Of a DNA stretch of 64,000 nt, positions 1 to 8,219 are shown piece by piece. The stretch covers positions 62,001-126,000 of the forward strand of contig NZ_JPKG01000004.1 of the NCBI RefSeq assembly GCF_000735605.1, written 5' to 3'. Numbering within the stretch: position 1 is the first letter of the stretch; every line of letters begins with the position of its first letter. Source of the DNA: Allobosea sp. LC85. GTDB taxonomy: Bacteria > Pseudomonadota > Alphaproteobacteria > Rhizobiales > Beijerinckiaceae. A model generated the notes under the pieces. That model was given only the letters and a program-made list of their open reading frames with translations, ran no database searches and had not been told where the DNA came from. Both the position numbers and the translations under genes were made by a program.

Positions 1-652
1 GCGCGCCCGACGTCCACCAGACCGTGATGTGGGGCTTGATCTCCTCGAGCTTCTTGAAAGCGCGCTCAACGTCGAGCGGGTAGAGCTTGTCGGGCGCGAC
101 ACCGTCGGCCATCAGCGCGGCTTCCAGCGTGGCGAGAGGGTGATTGCGCAGCGACCGGCGGCCGGGAAACTTCTTCACGTCCCAGAAGTCTGCCCAGGTC
201 TTGGGTGCCGACGCGGCGTCGGGGAATTTCTTCAGGCTGTAGCCCAATACGCTGGAATAGAACTCATAGGCGACCGAGTAGTCGCTGCGATAATCCGCCG
301 GCATCGCGGCGGCGTTGGGAATCTTGCTGAAATCGAGTTTCTCGACGATGCCCTGCTCGCCACCGCGCAGGCAGAAATTGGTGGCGACGTCTACGACGTC
401 CCAGGTCGGCTTACCCGTCGCGACCTGCGAGCGCATGATCGGCCAGGCATCTGGCACGCTGTCCTGATTGATGGTGATGCCAAGTTTCTTGGCGGCGGGA
501 TCGAGGATCGCGACGGTCTGCGCCTTCTGATAGGCGCCGCCCTGCGAAACGAAGAGTATCTCCTCCGCAAAGGCCGGCATGGAGCCGATCAGTGCCATCG
601 AGAGGGCTGCGGCCGTGCCCGCAAGCCGGGTCTTCCCATATCGCTCAGCCAT
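1..652 (-). CDS. ABC transporter periplasmic substrate-binding protein, PotD-like (partial, runs off window)
   Basis: The reverse strand reads open from an ATG at 652 to the window edge, so the C-terminus is missing. The product starts with a basic segment, a hydrophobic stretch and an Ala-Phe-Ala cleavage site near residue 29, a typical Sec signal. The mature start (EEILFVSQGGAYQKAQ) and later TWADFWDVKKFPGRR match the PotD/extracellular solute-binding family that delivers polyamines or related cations to ABC importers. It is last in a minus-strand set with the ATPase at 2750-3832; the permeases presumably lie beyond the window. The exact substrate cannot be read from sequence. Confidence 0.85.
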   Translation of the reverse strand, partial: MAERYGKTRLAGTAAALSMALIGSMPAFAEEILFVSQGGAYQKAQTVAILDPAAKKLGITINQDSVPDAWPIMRSQVATGKPTWDVVDVATNFCLRGGEQGIVEKLDFSKIPNAAAMPADYRSDYSVAYEFYSSVLGYSLKKFPDAASAPKTWADFWDVKKFPGRRSLRNHPLATLEAALMADGVAPDKLYPLDVERAFKKLEEIKPHITVWWTSGA

Positions 653-687
653 GTTCTGGTCCCCTTTTGTTGGATCGGATCTTCGAG

Positions 688-2001
688 CTACCGTCCGATC
701 GCGTCTAGAAACTGGTACCAGCCGGCGACCATGCGCACGGCCGGCTCCCGAAGCGGATAGAAAGGCACATGCCGCATGCGGGCGGCGTCGAGCAGGCCGA
801 CATCAGGCGTCTCGCCGCGCGCGTAGGCTGCGAGGTAGCGCCCCATCAGGCTTGCCATCGCGACACCGGCGCCGTTGTAGCCCATGGCGAAGAGCACGCG
901 ATCATCGGCGCGCCCGACATGGGGCACCGAATCCAGCGTCATCGCGACGAGCCCGGACCAGCGATAGGCCAGCGGCACATCGGCCAGCTGCGGAAAAATT
1001 CCGACCATCGCCTTGTGCAAGGCGCGGAACGCAGCTGGCGAGTCCTTTTTGCCGAAGGCGCCGCGCCCACCGAAGATGACCCGGTCGTCGACCATGCGGA
1101 ACCAGCGCATCATGCGCTTGGTCTCGGTGTAGGTCCGGCGCGTCGGCATCACGCTTGCGGCGAGAGTGGGCGAAAGTGGTTCGGTTGCGATGATCGCGCT
1201 GCGGAAGGGAATCAACGTCGTGCGGTAGGAGGCCGTCGCCGCCGTGAGATCGGAATAGCTGTTGGTCGCGACGATCGCCAGACGGGCGCGAACCGTGCCT
1301 TGCGGGGTTTCCACCAGAACGCCGTCGCCTTCGCGGCGCAGTCGCAGCGCCGGTGTGTCGGCATAGATCTCGATGCCGCGATCAAACAGCCCACTGGCGA
1401 GACCGTGCAGATAGTTCAACGGATGGATGCCGCCGGAACCGGCGTTGAGCACGCCGCCGACGAAGCCGGCCGATCCGGTTTCGTCGCGCACCTGATCGGC
1501 GTTCAGCACCGACATGGTCGTGTCGTCGAGCTCGGAACGCAGCCATTCAGCTTCCCTGATAGCGTAGTTCAGCGTCTCCCGGTTATGCGCGGCCTTGACC
1601 TGGCCAGATCGTGTCAGCGCGGCGTCGGCGATGTCGAATTCATCCACGAGCTCGGCAACGATGTCGGTTGCCTCGTGGGCGATCTCGTACATCCGCCTCG
1701 CCATCGCCTTGCCATGCGCTGCGGCGATCGCCGGGAATGTCAGCCGGAACTTGGCGGTGATGACGCCGCCATTGCGTCCGCTGGCGCCCCAGCCAGGCTG
1801 GTTGGCCTCGATTACGATCGGATTCAGGCCGCTCCTGGCCAGGTGATACGCTGCCGACAGCCCGGTGTAGCCAGCGCCGATGATGGCGACATCGGCCTGC
1901 TTGTCTCCCTGCAGAACGGGCCGGGTGCGCAGGGGCTTGGCCGTCGCACGCCAGAGCGAGGGGGCGGCCTCCAGGGATTGCCAGGCGGCGGCGTTGGTCA
2001 C
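688..2001 (-). CDS. FAD-dependent oxidoreductase of the DAO (glycine/D-amino acid oxidase) family
   Basis: A 437-residue protein with an N-terminal FAD-binding Rossmann motif (DVAIIGAGYTGLSAAYHL, residues about 37-54) and the C-terminal DAO signature (SGLVAMTLDSVPHVG, then GYNGAGVAMA). Enzymes of this shape, such as gamma-glutamylputrescine oxidase, oxidise amines or amino acids in the cytoplasm. It lies between the binding-protein gene and the HAD gene, with only 6 bases to the latter, so cotranscription with the polyamine-type importer is likely. Oxidation of an imported amine is a reasonable inference; the substrate is not proven. Confidence 0.85.
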   Translation of the reverse strand: MTNAAAWQSLEAAPSLWRATAKPLRTRPVLQGDKQADVAIIGAGYTGLSAAYHLARSGLNPIVIEANQPGWGASGRNGGVITAKFRLTFPAIAAAHGKAMARRMYEIAHEATDIVAELVDEFDIADAALTRSGQVKAAHNRETLNYAIREAEWLRSELDDTTMSVLNADQVRDETGSAGFVGGVLNAGSGGIHPLNYLHGLASGLFDRGIEIYADTPALRLRREGDGVLVETPQGTVRARLAIVATNSYSDLTAATASYRTTLIPFRSAIIATEPLSPTLAASVMPTRRTYTETKRMMRWFRMVDDRVIFGGRGAFGKKDSPAAFRALHKAMVGIFPQLADVPLAYRWSGLVAMTLDSVPHVGRADDRVLFAMGYNGAGVAMASLMGRYLAAYARGETPDVGLLDAARMRHVPFYPLREPAVRMVAGWYQFLDAIGR

Positions 2002-2007
2002 GTCAGA

Positions 2008-2709
2008 TCACGCTTTCTCGGCTTCGACAGCGTCAGCGAGCGCCTTCAGCGTGGCGAAGTGGTAGTCCGGCTTGGTGATCTCCACGGTCGGGCTGCCGCC
2101 AAAGCCTTTCTGGCCCTGGCGCCGCTCGATCCAGCAGGTGGTGTAACCGAGCGATTTGGCGACGCCGATATCGTGATACTGGCTCTGGGCAACATGCAGG
2201 ATCTCGTCCTGCTTGTACCCGAAGGCCGCCTGCCGCCCGCGATTGAACGCGAAGAACAGCGGATCGGGCTTCGGATGAACGGCCTCGTCGGCGGTCACGC
2301 TGTCGTGGAACGGGTTGCCCAGAGCGTGCGAATAGAACGAGAAGGTCGAGCGGTCGGCATTGGTCATGGCCACCAGCCGAAAATGCTTGCGAAGCCGCGC
2401 CAGGGCCTCGACGGAATCTGGAAAGGCCGGATGGCGCAGGATCGCGAGCTGGAAGGCATCGGCAGTGGCGTCGTCACTCGGCAGACCGAGTTCCTTTGCG
2501 AGATGAATGTAGACGCGGCCCATCACCTCGCTGGAGCGCTCGTAATTGAGCTCGCGGCCCTTGAGATAAGGCCCGAAGATATCGTCGTCCGAGAGCTTGG
2601 CGGCTGCAGGGCCGCCGATCCGACGGACCGCATTGAGGATGCCGGTCTCGAAATCGATCAGCGTGCCGACGACATCGAATGTCAGAACCTTGAAATCACG
2701 CAGCGCCAT
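2008..2709 (-). CDS. HAD-superfamily hydrolase, haloacid dehalogenase type II-like
   Basis: The frame is open further upstream, but the ATG at 2709 begins the conserved protein (MALRDFKVLTFDVVGTL) and avoids overlap with the ATPase gene. It encodes 233 residues. Asp12 is the HAD nucleophile. The following motif is DVVGTL, without the second Asp found in phosphatases, as in L-2-haloacid dehalogenase-type members. Motif II (MTNADRS) and the Lys of HPKPDPLFF are present. The neighbours are an amine importer and an amine oxidase, so a role in the same catabolic route is likely but unspecified. Confidence 0.8.
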   Translation of the reverse strand: MALRDFKVLTFDVVGTLIDFETGILNAVRRIGGPAAAKLSDDDIFGPYLKGRELNYERSSEVMGRVYIHLAKELGLPSDDATADAFQLAILRHPAFPDSVEALARLRKHFRLVAMTNADRSTFSFYSHALGNPFHDSVTADEAVHPKPDPLFFAFNRGRQAAFGYKQDEILHVAQSQYHDIGVAKSLGYTTCWIERRQGQKGFGGSPTVEITKPDYHFATLKALADAVEAEKA

Positions 2710-2749
2710 GGTGTCGACTTCTCTTGATGGGGCAGGGAGGGTTGGGCGA

Positions 2750-3832
2750 TCAATCGCCTTTCGGTACGATGATCGTGTCTTGGGGATGCAGGCTGACCTG
2801 GATGCGCTCGCCGATCGGCGGAATGCGGCGGGCGGCCTCGTAGTGACTGGGTTGGCGCAGGCTGAGCGTCGCGCCGCCATCGAGCGCCAGGAAGACGCGC
2901 AGGCTTTCACCCTGAAAGACGATGTCGGTCACCCGCGCCGAGAACCTGTTGCGGCCGGGTGCGTCCGTTGAATCGGCGACCAGCAGCTTTTCGGTCTGGA
3001 TCGCCAGCAGCAGATCGCCGGCGGGCGGCATCTTACGGCTCGTCGCAAGCACCGTGCCGGCCAATGAAACGCGCTCGGCATCGACACGCTCAACCGGCAG
3101 CAGCGCTGCTTCCCCGATGAAGCTCGCCACGAAGGCATTGTTCGGGTGGTCGTGCAGGCGGGTTGGCGCATCGATCTGGACGAGCTTGCCGTCTTTCAGG
3201 ATGGCGACGCGGTCGCTCATCGTCAGCGCTTCGCGCTGGTCGTGTGTGACATAGATGATGGTTGCGCCGAGCCGCTTGTGAAGTTGGCGCAGTTCGATCT
3301 GCATGCTCTCGCGCAACTGCTTGTCCAGCGCCGAGAGCGGTTCATCCATCAAGATCAGCCGCGGCTCGAAGATCATGGCGCGCGCAAGAGCGACGCGCTG
3401 GCGCTGCCCGCCGGAAAGCTGGGCGATGCCGCGCTCCTCGTAACCGGCGAGGTCGACCATCGCGAGCGCGCTTCTGACCCGCTTCGCATAGGTCGATTTC
3501 GGCAGCCGCCGCGCCCGGAGCGGAAAGGCGACATTGTCGCCGACGCTCATATGCGGAAACAGCGCATAGTTCTGGAAGACGATGCCGATATCGCGCTTGT
3601 GCGGCGGCGTGAAGGTAACGTCGCGCCCGCCGAAAAGGATCAAGCCGCCCGATGGCTGGATGAAGCCGCCCAAAATGCCCAGTAGCGTCGTCTTGCCGGA
3701 GCCTGACGGACCGAGGAGCGAGACGAATTCCTGCGGTGCGATGTCGAGCGATACGCCATCCAGGGCCTGCACAGATCCGTAGATCTTGCTCGCGGACCGG
3801 ATTTCGACGCGCTCGCCACCGGATTCTGCCAT
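2750..3832 (-). CDS. ABC transporter ATP-binding protein, PotA-like
   Basis: A 360-residue importer ATPase. Walker A is GPSGSGKTT (residues 41-49), the signature is [14 protein letters not shown], Walker B is LILMDEPLSALD, and the H-loop lies in YVTHDQREAL. A C-terminal extension of about 120 residues is a TOBE domain, as in PotA/CysA-type subunits. It is the first gene of the minus-strand set that continues with the HAD, oxidase and binding-protein genes. It faces the LysR gene at 4065 across 232 bases. Confidence 0.92.
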   Translation of the reverse strand: MAESGGERVEIRSASKIYGSVQALDGVSLDIAPQEFVSLLGPSGSGKTTLLGILGGFIQPSGGLILFGGRDVTFTPPHKRDIGIVFQNYALFPHMSVGDNVAFPLRARRLPKSTYAKRVRSALAMVDLAGYEERGIAQLSGGQRQRVALARAMIFEPRLILMDEPLSALDKQLRESMQIELRQLHKRLGATIIYVTHDQREALTMSDRVAILKDGKLVQIDAPTRLHDHPNNAFVASFIGEAALLPVERVDAERVSLAGTVLATSRKMPPAGDLLLAIQTEKLLVADSTDAPGRNRFSARVTDIVFQGESLRVFLALDGGATLSLRQPSHYEAARRIPPIGERIQVSLHPQDTIIVPKGD

Positions 3833-4064
3833 CTTGCTCTCCCGTCAGGAATACAGCGGCTGCTGGTGCGCGCCGGCAAAGACCGATTTCAGGTCAAGCC
3901 ATAAGCCGACCTTATGGCGGTGAGCCCAAGTCCGACGCTTGCCATCAGGCAGTGCGGCCCTCTTCGGGACTTTCGCTGCAAGCTGCATTCGACTCCGGCT
4001 ATCAAATGGATTTTAGCCGGCAGCGGCAATTGCCAAATAATCAGTATGATCATAACTTCATGTA
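3833..4064. promoter_or_regulatory. Divergent control region of the PotA-type operon and its LysR gene
   Basis: The region between the divergent ABC operon and LysR gene contains two perfect 10-base palindromes close to the LysR start: GGCAATTGCC at 4025-4034 and TATGATCATA at 4044-4053. The local A+T content is high for this window. LysR regulators typically bind such dyads between themselves and their divergent targets, so these are candidate operators. No clear -35/-10 pair could be assigned. Confidence 0.45.
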
Positions 4065-5009
4065 ATGTCGGAACTGCGCCGCATGGTGTCGTCGAGCAAT
4101 GCGCTCTTCGTGTTCGAGGCGGCTGCGCGCAGCGGCAGTTTCACGCGCGCAGCCGATGAGTTGAACGTCACCCAGCCGGCTGTCAGCCGCATGCTGTCGC
4201 GGCTCGAGGGACACCTGGGCGTGAAGCTGTTCGAGCGCGGCGGCAAGGGGGCGGTTCTGACCAGGGAGGGGGAGGTGCTGCACCGCCGCGTGGCGGATGG
4301 CTTCCGCAGCATCGAGATCGGGTTGCGCGAAATCGAGCAACTCCGCGACGGCAAGGAGGCCGTGACCCTCTCGGTCTCTTCGGCCTTTACGACCCATTGG
4401 CTGATGCCACGCATGGACCGCTTTCAGCGGCACTTTCCGGCCGTCGATCTGCGCTTTCAGATGATCGCCGGCTCGCTGCGCGGGCCGGTCGAGAATGTCG
4501 ATCTCGGCATGCGCTTCGCCGAGGCCGACGAGGCCGTGTCAGCAGAGGCTGTCATCATTCGCGAGGTCATGCTTCCGGTCTGCAGCCCCGGCTATCGGCG
4601 CGACGGATCAGCTGCATCAGAAGACGGCAACACCATCATCCAGCTGAGCGACAGTTCGTCTGACTGGGCGGAACAGTATCCCCCATTCGCAACCGGCCGC
4701 GACGGCCCGGTCAAGACGCTCAGCTTCTCCGACTACGCTGTCGTCGTGCAGGCTGCGCTGCTTGGGCAAGGCATCGCCTTTGGCTGGACCACAGTCGTTT
4801 CGCATGGGTTGATCGTGGGCGCCCTCGTGCCGGCCTCACGACGTCTGACGGTGGGCTCGCGCACCTGTGTGCTGGTCACGCCCCGCAACCGCCAGGCGCG
4901 ACCGGTCGTCCGGGAGATCCGGGACTGGATCATCGCCGAGCTGCGGGCCGAGATCGAAGCCATCGATGCGCTCTACCCGGATATGGGCCTGCTGAAGGCA
5001 AGCTATTAG
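4065..5009 (+). CDS. LysR-family transcriptional regulator (GcvA-like)
   Basis: A 314-residue protein with the N-terminal winged helix typical of LysR proteins (ALFVFEAAARSGSFTRAADELNVTQPAVSRMLSRLE is the matching region, residues about 14-48). A type 2 periplasmic-binding-like effector domain follows. The divergent arrangement suggests it controls the amine importer/oxidase operon at 1-3832. The ATG at 4065 has no strong ribosome site; an ATG at 4083 is an alternative. Confidence 0.88.
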   Translation: MSELRRMVSSSNALFVFEAAARSGSFTRAADELNVTQPAVSRMLSRLEGHLGVKLFERGGKGAVLTREGEVLHRRVADGFRSIEIGLREIEQLRDGKEAVTLSVSSAFTTHWLMPRMDRFQRHFPAVDLRFQMIAGSLRGPVENVDLGMRFAEADEAVSAEAVIIREVMLPVCSPGYRRDGSAASEDGNTIIQLSDSSSDWAEQYPPFATGRDGPVKTLSFSDYAVVVQAALLGQGIAFGWTTVVSHGLIVGALVPASRRLTVGSRTCVLVTPRNRQARPVVREIRDWIIAELRAEIEAIDALYPDMGLLKASY

Positions 5010-5459
5010 CGCCTGCCCGTCGAGCCGCCGTGAATGGCTTTTGCGCCTCGGGATACAGAACGATGGCATCGCCTGGCGCAAGCGCGGGGCGGCCTTCAGG
5101 CCCCCATCCGCGGCGGGATGGACTTGAGTCCGCGACGACCGGCAACTGCGCGCGCCGCTAAAACCCCATCCGACGTGGAAGGCTCTGCCAAGGACGGCCG
5201 GTGAATCGGCAGATTCTATTCTGTCAGGCTGCGCCATCGGCGCCCGCACGCTGTGCCGCACCGCTTACCATTGAGCGATGAGCGAAAGGACTGACCCTGC
5301 AATGCGCGACCAACCGCCTGAAGCGGACGCAATGGTCAGGCGCCGGCCTACGCGATTCAAAGACGTGAAGAGCGGTTTCCCAATGATGCGACATTCCGAT
5401 GAGACGCGATGCGCCCGCGTGCTTGATCCAGCATTGGATCTGCCGTGACCGGGCCGGAA
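5010..5459. other. Intergenic region without a recognised gene
   Basis: About 450 bases between the LysR and MOSC genes. Open frames exist on both strands but they resemble no family and lack good ribosome sites. No RNA gene, repeat or clear terminator was seen. Confidence 0.4.
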
Positions 5460-6182
5460 ATGTCTGGAAGCGTTTCCGCGCTCTGGCGCTATCCGGTGAG
5501 TTCGATGGCGGGCGAACGCCTGAGCGTTGCTCCGCTCGATCCATCGGGCGTCGTGGGTGATCGGCTCTGGGGCATCGTGGACGGATCGGACGAGCGCATC
5601 GCCTCGCCCGGTCGCGAAAAGCACTTTGTCGAGGTCCCGCGGGGATACGCTCGGTGGACGGCTCAAGCCGGCCTTTTCATCTCGGCCGACGGGACGACCT
5701 GGGCGAAACCGGACGACGCAGGCGCTATCGAGAACCTATCCTCTCTTTTCGGCTTCCCGGCCAAGCTGAAGCCGTTTGTCCGGCGTGGGCAGGTTGGCTT
5801 TCGGCCGCGCTATGAGCATGCGCCGATACATCTCCTGACAACCGCTGCCATGCGAAGTCTGGAGCGCGACTCGCCAGGGAGCATCGTCGACGAGCGTCGC
5901 TTCCGGCCCAACATCGTCGTCGATTGGCCAGACGAGCAAGAGCCGATTCCGGAGAATGGCTGGCTCGGCCGCGAGATCCGCATCGGCGATGTCGTTCTGA
6001 AGGGCAGCATCCCCTGCGGGCGGTGTGGCTTCATCACCATCGCGCAGGCGGGGCTCCCGCTCGATGTCGAGTTGCTGCGCACGGTGGTGAAGCGTCACAG
6101 CCGCAATTTTGGAATCTATTGCGACATTCTGGTGCCCGGCGAGATCAGGCCGGGCGATACCGTCACACTCGCCGGCACCTGA
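5460..6182 (+). CDS. MOSC domain-containing protein
   Basis: About 240 residues: an N-terminal beta-barrel segment (VSALWRYPVSSMAGE) followed by a MOSC domain. The conserved Cys lies in SIPCGRCGFITI, and RFRPNIVVDW comes earlier. MOSC proteins relate to the C-terminal domain of molybdenum cofactor sulfurase and to mARC/YcbX-type Mo-cofactor enzymes. The start could instead be the GTG at 5445. Its 3' end overlaps the convergent hydantoinase B gene by 20 bases. Confidence 0.85.
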   Translation: MSGSVSALWRYPVSSMAGERLSVAPLDPSGVVGDRLWGIVDGSDERIASPGREKHFVEVPRGYARWTAQAGLFISADGTTWAKPDDAGAIENLSSLFGFPAKLKPFVRRGQVGFRPRYEHAPIHLLTTAAMRSLERDSPGSIVDERRFRPNIVVDWPDEQEPIPENGWLGREIRIGDVVLKGSIPCGRCGFITIAQAGLPLDVELLRTVVKRHSRNFGIYCDILVPGEIRPGDTVTLAGT

Positions 6183-8217
6183 ACTCCGGACCACCGCCCT
6201 GCCTGAAGGGGCCTGGGGCGTCGTCTTCCTTCCTGGCGGGCGGCTCGATGTCCGGCACCTGAGGATAATCGCGCCGGACGCTCGCGAAGGCCGCAGCGAC
6301 ATCAGGCTTTTGCCCCGTGGGGCCCGTGCGCATTGCCGCGAAGATCTTGGTCTTGGTGAAGAAGCGCCAGTGCACGGGCAGGGCACCGAGGATCCGGGTC
6401 AGACTGGCATAGGTCCCGGCGTCCCACACGGCCTCGAAAGCGTCCCGCTCGGGTCCGAAATGGAAATGCGTGCCATGAGCCAGCGCAGCCATCTCCCTCC
6501 GGCGCGCGGTGGTTCCGGCCAGATCGACCGCGCCACCCGCAATGACCACGCCATAGTGCGTGGCGGCTGCCTCTGCACTGACATAGCCGCGCGCGACATC
6601 CAGCATCACGCGCTCCGGCTCGCGCTCCAGCGCCGAGCCACGCCCGCCGCCGCCTGGTGAATGGATATGGATGACGTCGCCTGGCTCGGCGATGGCGATG
6701 TCGATATTGCCGAGGATGCGCTCGTTGGCTGCCCCGGGGTTGATGAGGAAATTCGACGGCTCCGACGAGCGCCCACCCAGCGTGCCCCATGGCCGGAAGC
6801 GAGAGCGATCGCGGTTGCGCACGGTGATACGGGTGTTGGGTGCGAACACCTTGAATTCCATTACGGTCGCAAGCCCGCCACGCCAACGGCCGGCGCCTCC
6901 CGAATCTGGCAACAACCCGTAGCGGACGAACTGGATCGGAACCTCGGTCTCGGTGATCTCGATCGGCGTATTCTTGAGATAGGCGCTGTCGGCGCCCGAG
7001 CCGTTCGGACCGTCGCGATGCGGCATGCCGCCGCCGCCACCCACCACCGGGTTGATCGCGGCGATGACACTGCGATGCGTGCGCTCATCGGTCGTCATCA
7101 CGTTGACGATCGAGCTCGATCCGGCTGGGGCTGCCGGCATGCGCTCGGGCATGGCGAGGCTGAACGCGCCGAAGATCAGGCTGCGCAGCCGCGCGCAGGT
7201 CAGGCTGCGCATGCCCACTGCGGCCGGGAAGACCGGATTCAGCACCGTGCCCTCGGGCGCAATGCAGGTGAAGGGCCGCGTCAGACCGGAATTGAGCAGG
7301 AGCTGCGGGTTCAGCGTGTAGAGCACATAGTAGACGCCGACGAGCAGCAGCGTGTGGCGGGGGTCGCTGCCGGTCGGCACGTTCAGCGAGGAGGTTAGCT
7401 GCGGGTCCGAGCCGGTAAAGTCGAGGGTCGCCTCGTCGCCCTTGATCGTCAGCGTCAGCGCGAGCCGGCAGGGATTGCCGTCGACGCCGTCCTCATCGGC
7501 GTAATCGGAGAAGAAGTAATCGCCATCGGGGATCGAACGCAGGATATCTCGGGCCTGATGCTCGGCGTAGTCCATCAGGCCTTCGAGGCCGTCCATGAAA
7601 CCCTTGGCGCCGAATTTGGTGATCATCGCCTGGATCTTGCGCTCGCCCGTGTTGAGCGCGCCGGCCAGGGCCTTGAGATCGCCCATGTTCAGTTGGGGCT
7701 TGCGGACATTCATCATCATGATCCGCAGGATCTTCTCGTCGAACACACCGTCACGCACCAGGGTCATGGGCGGGAAGCGGATGCCCTCCTGATGGATCTC
7801 GGTCAGCGAGCGCGACAGGCTTGCCGGCACCGCGCCGCCCATATCGGTGTTGTGGACATGGCCGCCGACGAAACAGACGATCTCGCCTTCGTGGAAAATG
7901 GGCTTCCAGAGATGCGTGTCTGGAGCGTGGGTGGCGAGATAGCCGCTATAGGGATCATTGGTGAAGGCGATGTCGCCGGGCCGGTATTCTTCGACGAGGT
8001 CGATCGCCCGGTTGTAGTTCATGCCGGGGTACCAGGTTGCGCCAAGATCCATTGGCACCGCGACGACGCGACCGGTCTTGTCCATCAGCATGACGGTGAA
8101 ATCCTCCGTCTCCTTGACGAAGGTCGAATGCGCGGTCCGATAGAGCGTGTAGGCCATGTTCTCCGCGGCAGCGCGGCAATGGTTCGCAAGAACCTGCAGG
8201 GTGACCTTGTCGACCAT
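6163..8217 (-). CDS. hyuB: Hydantoinase B / oxoprolinase family protein
   Basis: A 684-residue cytoplasmic protein. Typical family segments include the N-terminal NHCRAAAENMAYTLYRTAHS, the FTNDPYSGYLATHAPD region and GGGGMPHRDGPNGS near residue 400. HyuB-type subunits pair with HyuA proteins in ATP-dependent 5-oxoprolinase, N-methylhydantoinase or related carboxylases. It begins 2 bases after the HyuA stop, so translational coupling is likely. The actual substrate ring (hydantoin, oxoproline or other) cannot be decided. Confidence 0.88.
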   Translation of the reverse strand: MVDKVTLQVLANHCRAAAENMAYTLYRTAHSTFVKETEDFTVMLMDKTGRVVAVPMDLGATWYPGMNYNRAIDLVEEYRPGDIAFTNDPYSGYLATHAPDTHLWKPIFHEGEIVCFVGGHVHNTDMGGAVPASLSRSLTEIHQEGIRFPPMTLVRDGVFDEKILRIMMMNVRKPQLNMGDLKALAGALNTGERKIQAMITKFGAKGFMDGLEGLMDYAEHQARDILRSIPDGDYFFSDYADEDGVDGNPCRLALTLTIKGDEATLDFTGSDPQLTSSLNVPTGSDPRHTLLLVGVYYVLYTLNPQLLLNSGLTRPFTCIAPEGTVLNPVFPAAVGMRSLTCARLRSLIFGAFSLAMPERMPAAPAGSSSIVNVMTTDERTHRSVIAAINPVVGGGGGMPHRDGPNGSGADSAYLKNTPIEITETEVPIQFVRYGLLPDSGGAGRWRGGLATVMEFKVFAPNTRITVRNRDRSRFRPWGTLGGRSSEPSNFLINPGAANERILGNIDIAIAEPGDVIHIHSPGGGGRGSALEREPERVMLDVARGYVSAEAAATHYGVVIAGGAVDLAGTTARRREMAALAHGTHFHFGPERDAFEAVWDAGTYASLTRILGALPVHWRFFTKTKIFAAMRTGPTGQKPDVAAAFASVRRDYPQVPDIEPPARKEDDAPGPFRQGGGPEFRCRRV

Positions 8218-8219
8218 GA

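Noticed and set aside
769..2727. A 652-codon open frame on the plus strand opposite the oxidase and HAD genes
   Set aside because: It mirrors genes with clear family motifs on the minus strand, and its product is Arg/Gly/Gln-rich without domain features. Such frames are common opposite high-G+C genes.
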